DNA of 64,000 bases from Microcoleus sp. EPA2 (GTDB taxonomy: Bacteria; Cyanobacteriota; Cyanobacteriia; Cyanobacteriales; Microcoleaceae), in contig JAHRFD010000007.1 of assembly GCA_020882975.1 (NCBI GenBank), forward strand, positions 121,766 through 185,765, read 5' to 3'. A program made the position numbers and the translations under genes. Shown here piece after piece: positions 56,101 to 61,749 of the stretch (position 1 is its first letter; the number at the start of each line of letters is the position of its first letter). Below the pieces are notes generated by a model that was not told where the DNA came from, ran no database searches, and was given only the letters and a program-made list of their open reading frames with translations.

Positions 56101-56661
56101 ATCGTTGACTTCCAACCACTCACATTTTTCTGGTTGTGAGGGAGAAAGTGGCGCTGCTAGAATCGCGATTCCGACTAGGGAATTCTCCACTACCGATCGA
56201 TATTTTGCTTCACTTTTTCGCAAAGCTTCTTGGTTGTGTTGTCTTTCCACTGCGTAACGCAGCGATCGCATTAACACTTCACTGTCTATTTTTCTTTTGA
56301 CTAGATAATCTTGAGCTCCTGTTTGGATCGACTGCACGGCTAATTCTTCATCGTTGCGGGCCGTGAGCACCACGATCGGAGTATTGACGCTGTATTCTTG
56401 AATTTTAACAATTGTACTTAAGTCTTGGCTGTCCGGCAGTGACAGATCTAGTAATATGACATCAAATTTTTCCTTTAGTAAAAGCTCCTGTGCTTTACTG
56501 AGACGATCGGCGCGACTTATCAATAGCCTTTGGGGCAACGATCGGGAAACATTGGTTTCTAATAATAATTCTTCGATCAGCTCAGCTTCGGCCCGATTGT
56601 CTTCGACGAGGAGAACCTTAAAGCCATGGCGCTCTGCGGTTGGGTTCAAAACTGATATCAT
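50191..56661 (-). CDS. Giant hybrid histidine kinase with a DXCF cyanobacteriochrome GAF
   Basis: The product is 2156 residues from ATG 56661. The 19 extra codons upstream are not family sequence, and MISVLNPT matches the paralogue's start. The order is REC (D72), seven PAS domains (about 150-1050) and a plain GAF (about 1055-1225). Two more PAS follow, then a second GAF (about 1480-1640). Last come HisKA (H1651 in FLANMSHELRTPLNG), HATPase_c ([26 protein letters not shown]), REC (D1992 in LILMDLLMPVMDGWE) and a helical tail. The second GAF has DPCF with Cys1519, and ECYLNVL with Cys1547. The spacing of 28 fits dual-cysteine blue/green cyanobacteriochromes. Tyr replaces the usual His after Cys1547. 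Photoactivity is predicted, not shown. Confidence 0.9.
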   Translation of the reverse strand: MISVLNPTAERHGFKVLLVEDNRAEAELIEELLLETNVSRSLPQRLLISRADRLSKAQELLLKEKFDVILLDLSLPDSQDLSTIVKIQEYSVNTPIVVLTARNDEELAVQSIQTGAQDYLVKRKIDSEVLMRSLRYAVERQHNQEALRKSEAKYRSVVENSLVGIAILAAPLSPSQPEKCEWLEVNDALCNLLGYEREELLQGNWEQLTFPEDWQASSEQLKKILMGKSQGYVLDKRWRKKNGGIVYTRVSLRCIRSLDGSIDRMIKVVLDVSDRHHYEVQLKASRQFLKHTINATPDPIFVKDEQHRWVVLNDAFCELMGKPRTELIGKCGYDFLPEDIANLFLQKDAAVLKTEIPDETEEKFIDSRGKKRIISTKKIIFKTAEGSKMLVGTIRDVTEYKRQQIALRQTRSRLEKMTANVPGMIYQFRINKEGEKKFSYVSSGCNEIYELAPKELEQDAELGFKNIHPDDLEEFQKSIIKSANTLLPWHQQWRQIMPDKVKWLQGAAKPEKQANGDLVWDGLVMDITELKQTQKERDRFFNISLDLLCIAGLDGYFRRLNPAWSNALGYSQAELIAKPFIEFVHPEDRAITRVKLETLKSGNPVINLENRYLCQDGTYKWLSWTASPFAEEGLIYAVARDVTLNKQAEAELRKSEATNLALLNAIPDMMFRCRADGTFVDFKPAKEQNIILKQSIFIGKKVQDILPSVFADKIVSGNKQAIDNGEIQIVEYPMSVNGELYDFEARIVFCSDDDIIAIVRNITDRKRSESAIQRQAAAMAAASEGIAIIGAGGEFIYCNAAQLKMYGYDSPEAMFAQSWKICYESAELQRLEQEIFPALTTKGYCNTEAIGCRSDGSNFPQELSLTMLEGGEIISIVRDLSAKKQAEIKLQDSQRFAEKIAEASPNILYVYDLIEHKIIYTNASISQVLGYTVEELQAMGVEMISQLMHPEDLSKIPDYLQQVETGGQGDIFEVEYRMQHKDGSWRWIVSRDTVFMKTPAGRLKQILGAGTDITESKQTEDEIKLLLAATQAISQSPDFESAIANVLRFLCNAIGWNFAEAWIPAADGTVLEHSPSWYASEPTLQAFGRESHQFVFGLGVGLPGRIWLTKQMEWREDISDGVNPVFSRWELARESGLKACFGIPIRAEGEVLAVLVFYQRNRSPLEGRIVDLVKAVATQLGSHIQRKQAEEELRKSEERWQLVLKGNQDGIWDFNLQTNEVFRSARWKEIIGYSETEIDTNNREWIERIHPEDAWRVQTAIQDYLDRKTPNYASEYRLLCKDGSYKWVLARAQAVWDKAGNPLRMVGSMTDISDRKQAELELLKVTQAVESTSDAIAITDLKGRSIYHNQAFIQRYGYTVEELNRLNAAEAMYVQPKIYKQIYKTIRTGLSWSDEIELKTKNGEAVTTLVRADNIKDENGNFIGSVGVITDISERKKVEKTLRQQLNREQLAVSMLERIRASLNLEEILTTTVEEVRLFLQVDRTVIYQFTPSWSGFIAVESVKEDCMAIAGIEIYDPCFGEAYVDLYKDGRIRATDDVYNAGIAECYLNVLTDLHVRANLVVPILQGEKLWGLLIAHHCTGPRPWQKFEAECLQQLAVQLAIAIQQSTLFQKAQTEIADRKQAEAALQLAKEAAEAANRAKSDFLANMSHELRTPLNGILGYIQLLKNERNLTTEQLDILTNALQCGNHLLTLINDILDLAKIEANKMDLSVAEVDFRNLIKNIVDLFKMRSAQKGIAFNYEELSVLPNYVLADEKRLRQVLINLLSNAVKFTDRGGVTLKVGYVDNLAEYATPLNSINSSLTVANREGMATLTSNLEPQKQSIAPGDTTKTPNLAKLPPTKIRFQVEDSGIGIRENKLAEIFLPFHQVGDRSNVVEGTGLGLSISQKIVNMMGSQIHVESTSGIGSIFWLDIDLPAVAQCSEIPSPPEKHRIVGFVGLKRKVLVVDDNEANRAMLHKMLSRLGFEIVEATDGEDCLHKALEFQPDLILMDLLMPVMDGWEATRRLRHLPELKDAVILALSASVYETTRQESILAGCNGFLSKPIQNNELLESLRVNLGLEWVYEEGPSAHKRKDLTPKTGSDLAVADKIASPTCESVLALLRLCAMGDIEAILEEIAKLENSDPKLVPFAHHVRQLAKGFQIKQIRAFLKEHLS

Positions 56662-57325
56662 AAATACCCAGATTTTTATCGTAAAGCAGTCGTAGTAACC
56701 ATTATAGCATATAAGCAATTCAATGCTGAAATGTACAACTAGGAATAGTTTAAAACTGTTTGACTGAATTCTCTCTGACTCAGCGGAAATTGGCGACTCT
56801 CTCTCCTAAGTAAGAAAATCGTTGACACACCTTTAAAAGCGATCGTCCCCTCAAAATCCACAGGAGGGATGAATACAGGGGTTGTTACCTAGTTTTTTTG
56901 TCTTTGCTTGATGATAGCTGATACCTCCTAGTCCCTGCCATCTTTTTACTTGTGGCAACCCAGGAAAATTTTCTCGTCTCTATTGTGTTTTTCCAAAAAA
57001 GTGATAATCTATAAATAGAGGCCAGAAACTATATTGATCTAAAAGGCATCTGGCACAATCTGCGCATAAATACACTTAAATTCACTTTGAGGAGCCGGGG
57101 ATCAAGGTTTGAGTGATAATTAAAATAGTTTTATTCGGAGAAAATCTTAGCTGTTAAGGTGAGTAATTCATTGGAGTGAATGATTAGCAGGCAGGATACA
57201 GCTAATAAATAGTGACGGAAAAATCAAGAAGTCTGGATATTTAGAGATTGACTTCGTAAGAAAACTAAGTTCAAACTTTTTGCTGTCGTTGGACCGAAAT
57301 GAGCTAAACAGTAGAGGAAAAAGTA
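56662..57325. other. 664-bp divergent intergenic region between the giant kinase and ppsA
   Basis: No gene, repeat or clear promoter is visible. It must hold the start signals for both divergent genes. Nothing in it matched a motif strongly enough to annotate. A short minus-strand frame near its right end is antisense to the start of ppsA. Confidence 0.5.
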
Positions 57326-59803
57326 ATGACCCACAAATTAGCAATTCCAGAAAAGCAGCTTCAAATTTCCAAAGACAAAGCCTTAATACTATGGTTCGAT
57401 GAAGTCGGCATCGCTGACATCCCCTTAGTCGGTGGCAAAAATGCTTCCTTGGGGGAAATGATTCAACAGCTAACCCCCAAAGGAGTGAATGTTCCCAACG
57501 GGTTTGCAACTACAGCATACGCTTACCGCTACTTCATCGAGTCGGCGGGTTTAGATACTAAACTGCGCGAACTTTTTGCTGACTTAGAAGTTGAAAATGT
57601 AAACAACTTGCGTCAAAAAGGCAAGCAAGCACGATCGCTGATTTTGGAAACGCCGTTTCCGCCAGACTTGCAAGCGGCGATCGCCAGCGCTTACGATAAA
57701 TTATGCGATCGCTATGGCGAGAGTACAGATGTAGCAGTCCGTTCCTCCGCCACCGCCGAAGACTTACCAGACGCCAGCTTCGCCGGACAACAAGAAACCT
57801 ACCTCAACGTACATGGCTGCACCAGCGTGCTCGAATGCAGCCACAAATGCTTCGCTTCCATATTCACCGACAGAGCGATTTCCTACCGTCAACTCCGAGG
57901 CTTCGACCATTTTGATGTAGCCTTATCAGTAGGTGTGCAAAAAATGGTGCGATCGGACTTAGCATCCTCCGGTGTCATGTTCAGCATCGACACCGAAACC
58001 GGTTTCAAAAACGCCGCCCTCATCACCGCAGCCTATGGATTGGGGGAAAACATCGTTCAAGGGGCCGTCAACCCCGACGAATACCTAGTCTTCAAACCAA
58101 CATTGAAACAAGGTTTCCGCCCAATTCTCGACAAACGCCTCGGCACCAAAAAAATTAAAATGGTGTACGATATTGGCGGTTCCAAATACACCAAAAACGT
58201 CTCAGTAGCAACCACAGAACGAGAAAAATTTGCCATTAACGATGACGAAATTCTGCAATTAGCACAGTGGGCAGTATTAATAGAAGAACACTACTCCCAA
58301 GTGCGCGGAACTCCAACGCCCATGGACATCGAGTGGGCAAAAGACGGCAATACCGGCGAATTATTCATCGTCCAAGCACGACCGGAAACAGTACAATCTC
58401 AAAAATCAGTTACAGTTTTGCGGAGTTACAAACTGCAAGGTTCTAGCGCTGTTTTGGCCAAGGGACGGGCTGTGGGCGAGGCCATTGGACAAGGGAAAGC
58501 CCGCGTAATTTTAGAAGTTAGCGAAATCGCGGAATTTGAAGCAGGGGAAGTTTTAGTCACCAACAAAACAGACCCGGATTGGGAACCCATTATGAAAAAA
58601 GCCAGTGCGATTGTCACCAACTCTGGCGGCCGTACTTGCCATGCAGCAATCATTGCGCGAGAAATGGGAATTCCGGCAATTGTTGGCACCGGTGATGGGA
58701 CAAAACTCTTAAAGAATGGTCAAGAAATCACTGTTTCTTGTGCTGAAGGAGAGGAAGGCAAAGTTTATTCGGGTTTGGTGCCGTTTGCAGTCCAAGAAAG
58801 TGCGATCGACAATTTACCCCGCACTCGCACTCAAATCTTAATGAATGTCGGCAACCCCGAAGAAGCCTTTGGTTTATCAGCAATTCCTTGCGACGGTGTG
58901 GGATTGGCGCGACTGGAATTCATCATTGCCAATCACATCAAAGCACACCCGTTAGCACTGATTCACTTTAACAAATTGGTAGATAAATCCGTCAAACGCG
59001 AAATTGCCAAACTCACAGCGCTTTACGAACACAAGCCCGATTTCTTTACCGACAAATTAGCCCACGGAATTGGCACCATTGCCGCTGCATTCTATCCCAA
59101 TCCTGTCATCGTGCGGATGAGCGATTTCAAGAGCAATGAATACGCTAATCTATTAGGAGGGCGACAGTTTGAACCCAAGGAAGAAAACCCAATGATTGGG
59201 TGGCGTGGTGCCTCTCGCTATTACGACCCGAATTATCGCGAAGCTTATGCTTTGGAATGCAAAGCCCTGAAGCGAGTTCGCAATGAAATGGGCTTGACAA
59301 ATGTGATTCCAATGATTCCGTTTTGCCGCACGCCAGAGGAGGGGCGAAAGGTGTTAGCGGAGATGGCGAAACACGGTTTAGTCAAGGGCGAAAATGGCTT
59401 ACAGGTGTATGTGATGTGCGAATTACCTAGCAATGTCATATTTGCTGATGAATTCGCCCAGGTATTTGATGGATTCTCCATCGGTTCTAACGATCTGACT
59501 CAGCTAACATTGGGATTAGACCGGGATTCTGCTTTAGTCGCGCACATTTTTGACGAACGGAATGAAGCTGTGAAGCGGATGGTGGAAATTGCGATTAAAG
59601 CGGCTAAAAAATACGACCGCAAGATTGGAATTTGCGGTCAAGCCCCCAGTGATTATCCTGAATTTGCTCGGTTCTTGGTTGAGTTGGGAATTGATTCGAT
59701 TAGTTTGAATCCTGATTCTGTTTTGAAGACTTTGTTGGATGTTGCTAAGGTTGAGAGTACGGCTTCGATGATGGACTTGGTGATGGATGTAGCGCCTATT
59801 TAA
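57326..59803 (+). CDS. ppsA: Phosphoenolpyruvate synthase
   Basis: This 825-residue enzyme makes phosphoenolpyruvate from pyruvate and ATP, yielding AMP and phosphate. The N-terminal ATP-grasp part includes WFDEVGIADIPLVGGKNASLGEM and VRSSATAEDLPDASFAGQQET. The phospho-His domain has H439 in GGRTCHAAIIAREMG. The C-terminal TIM-barrel has GLARLEFII, GWRGASRYYD and FSIGSNDLTQLTLGLDRDS. The catalytic Cys770 lies in IGICGQAPSD. The start ATG has GAGG 11 bases before it. The length is normal. In cyanobacteria the enzyme is used under dark or carbon-rewiring conditions. The gene stands alone and is divergent from the giant kinase. Confidence 0.96.
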   Translation: MTHKLAIPEKQLQISKDKALILWFDEVGIADIPLVGGKNASLGEMIQQLTPKGVNVPNGFATTAYAYRYFIESAGLDTKLRELFADLEVENVNNLRQKGKQARSLILETPFPPDLQAAIASAYDKLCDRYGESTDVAVRSSATAEDLPDASFAGQQETYLNVHGCTSVLECSHKCFASIFTDRAISYRQLRGFDHFDVALSVGVQKMVRSDLASSGVMFSIDTETGFKNAALITAAYGLGENIVQGAVNPDEYLVFKPTLKQGFRPILDKRLGTKKIKMVYDIGGSKYTKNVSVATTEREKFAINDDEILQLAQWAVLIEEHYSQVRGTPTPMDIEWAKDGNTGELFIVQARPETVQSQKSVTVLRSYKLQGSSAVLAKGRAVGEAIGQGKARVILEVSEIAEFEAGEVLVTNKTDPDWEPIMKKASAIVTNSGGRTCHAAIIAREMGIPAIVGTGDGTKLLKNGQEITVSCAEGEEGKVYSGLVPFAVQESAIDNLPRTRTQILMNVGNPEEAFGLSAIPCDGVGLARLEFIIANHIKAHPLALIHFNKLVDKSVKREIAKLTALYEHKPDFFTDKLAHGIGTIAAAFYPNPVIVRMSDFKSNEYANLLGGRQFEPKEENPMIGWRGASRYYDPNYREAYALECKALKRVRNEMGLTNVIPMIPFCRTPEEGRKVLAEMAKHGLVKGENGLQVYVMCELPSNVIFADEFAQVFDGFSIGSNDLTQLTLGLDRDSALVAHIFDERNEAVKRMVEIAIKAAKKYDRKIGICGQAPSDYPEFARFLVELGIDSISLNPDSVLKTLLDVAKVESTASMMDLVMDVAPI

Positions 59804-59848
59804 CACAAAATGTGCTCTCTGTGAGACATCTCCCATAATCTCTAGGTC

Positions 59849-60026
59849 TGATGACTAATGACTGATGACTAATGACTAATGACTAATGACTGATGACTAA
59901 TGACTGATGACTAATGACTGATGACTGATGACTGATGACTAATGACTAATGACTGATGACTGATGACTAATGACTGATGACTAATGACTGATGACTGATG
60001 ACTAATGACTGATGACTGATGACTGA
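59849..60026. repeat. TRATGAC heptamer array
   Basis: About 25 tandem heptamers alternate between TGATGAC and TAATGAC, i.e. TRATGAC. They begin 45 bases after the ppsA stop. The unit length is 7 as in the other arrays, but the sequence differs. A second block follows at 60129-60268. Confidence 0.9.
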
Positions 60027-60042
60027 TATCAATTCCGGTTGT

Positions 60043-60112
60043 ATCGGAATGATTTAACCACGAAGGCGCGAAGGACGCGAAGGAAGAGAAGAGAGAGTTT
60101 AATAATTCCGAT
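60043..60112 (+). repeat. Dispersed GAAGG repeat, copy 2, with inverted ends
   Basis: AACCACGAAGGCGCGAAGG is followed by ACGCGAAGGAAGAGAAGAG (60056-60094), matching 20004-20043 on the other strand. Here it is bracketed by ATCGGAAT (60043-60050) and ATTCCGAT (60105-60112). It sits between two TRATGAC arrays, as if inserted into one. Confidence 0.75.
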
Positions 60113-60128
60113 GCTAACGGATTTGGTA

Positions 60129-60268
60129 TGATGACTAATGACTTATAACTAATGACTGATGACTAATGACTGATGACTAATGACTGATGACTAATGACTA
60201 ATGACTAATGACTTATAACTAATGACTTATAACTAATGACTGATGACTAATGACTGATGACTAATGAC
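60129..60268. repeat. Second TRATGAC heptamer array
   Basis: About 20 heptamers of TGATGAC and TAATGAC occur with interspersed TTATAAC units. It continues the array at 59849-60026 beyond the GAAGG repeat. Confidence 0.88.
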
Positions 60269-60896
60269 TATCGCATCTTTTTTTTCTAAAACTCCGGTTA
60301 CAAATCCCCTAATTTATTGTTCTAGTTATGCGAGCAAAAAGCTTGTAGAGTATAACTTTAAAGGCTTTCAGCTACCCACGGATTGAGGGGTAATAAACCC
60401 GGATTTTAATTAAATTTTATACTCCTATAAACTCAACTATACACAGGCTTGGTAATTTATATAGAAGGCATCGGTTAGCCGATCGCAGATATTACTCCCG
60501 AAACTATTGACGTTCCCATTTAAAAGGTCTAACTTATATAAGGGATTGCATCTACGAGTATTTGCGGATAGGCTAATTATCAGTTACTATGTACTTACGT
60601 GTGAAGAGTTTTGTTTCAAATTTTTCTGAATAAGGTGTTCTACAGTTTTAGAACCTCTAAAAATTGTTCAAAAAACTGATCTGATCCACCAGAATATTCA
60701 AGATGACCGATGACCGTTGCCTCCAGGACTTAATCAGCCCCAAAAATTACCGAACATCTACTTTACCGAAAAAAATGATGGAATACTCTACCTTTATCTT
60801 TGGAACAATTCCCTGTTAGCGAAACTGTTGTGTACTCGCCGGCGCCGTGTCCCAATTTAAACCATAAATTTCGCTTTTCCAAACTACAATCGACCA

Positions 60897-61088
60897 AATT
60901 TTGAGCATCCTCATCGATACAGGGTCTGTCTATTTCCAGAGGATGAATTATCAACAGCCTAATTTTGAGCATCCTCATCGATACAGGGTACATCTATTTC
61001 CAGAGGATGAATTATCAACAGCCTAATTTTGAGCATCCTCATCGATACAGGGTACATCTATTTCCAGAGGATGAATTATCAGCAGCCG
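60897..61088 (+). repeat. Three tandem 64-bp repeats, each with an internal inverted repeat
   Basis: Units begin AATTTTGAGCATCCTCATCG at 60897, 60961 and 61025. They are near identical (unit 1 differs mainly at CTG/ACA in the middle). In each, CATCCTC and GAGGATG can pair around a 27-base loop. The unit length is not a multiple of three, so it is not kept for a protein. No spacers are present. Confidence 0.92.
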
Positions 61089-61394
61089 AGGGTGAAATTA
61101 GGTCAACACATTCTGCAAGGTAGCAATCGTAACCATTTAATTTTCCGTGTAGCACTAAGGCAAAAAAAAGCCGTTTTCTCCGAAATATCGTGGATATGTC
61201 CGAGAGAAATGGATGCACAAACCGGGTTTTTGAGTTCCCGTTCGTAAATTTGTGGTAATTATTGCTACCTGTTAGTGGAGATCGGGTGGATAGCGATTTT
61301 CAAGACATGGAAGTAGGAGTCGATCGCTCGCCAATCACCGATGAATTGTTACCTAGAACACCAGGGCTAAATCAGACTGTCTATGCTAGAGGCT

Positions 61395-61570
61395 AACGAG
61401 GGAGAATACCATCAAAAAATTTTTGATAATTCCTGTTTTTGCCGACTGGTGGACGTAATAGATCTGTGTTAAACCTAACGGCACTTCCAAACACAATGTA
61501 AACAGCACTAATCAATTGATAGCAATAAATCCAACTAGGGGCTTGGGCTTCTAAAATATTCTCCCTCGTT
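61395..61570. repeat. 14-base inverted repeat around 148 bp
   Basis: AACGAGGGAGAATA (61395-61408) and TATTCTCCCTCGTT (61557-61570) are exact complements. Near-matching bases (GGCTA) lie just outside each arm. The interior shows no gene. Confidence 0.7.
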
Positions 61571-61749
61571 GGCTAATACAGGGAACGCTATCAAATACCA
61601 ATTAATAGACTATTGATTTGAATCGGTGAATTCATGTTTCAATTAGTCACCCACAACTCAAAAGAGCTGAATGTATTACTTGCAATCGCCGACTAAATCG
61701 GTTGTCCAACCAATAGTTTTTTTTAGAAAATTTGTGAGTTTTTTGAATC

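Larger units (their letters stand above)
60269..61749. other. 1.5-kb gene-free region upstream of the adhesin-like gene
   Basis: No frame here has family resemblance. It holds three tandem 64-bp units (60897-61088), a 14-base inverted repeat (61395-61570) and AT-rich sequence. It probably contains the promoter of the adhesin gene, but none is clear. A degenerate gene fragment cannot be excluded, since the third 64-bp unit leads into a frame of some 30 codons before a stop. Confidence 0.5.

Noticed and set aside
56662..56718. 19-codon N-terminal extension of the giant kinase
   Set aside because: The paralogue at 46155-48647 begins MISV, the extension is not family-like, and ATG 56661 gives the matching start.
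59849..60268. CRISPR array or coding repeat
   Set aside because: The unit is a 7-base heptamer without spacers.
60897..61088. CRISPR array
   Set aside because: The three 64-bp units touch each other with no variable spacers, and no cas gene is near.
61029..61247. 72-codon frame beyond the 64-bp units
   Set aside because: It starts inside the repeat, has no family resemblance and no ribosome site.
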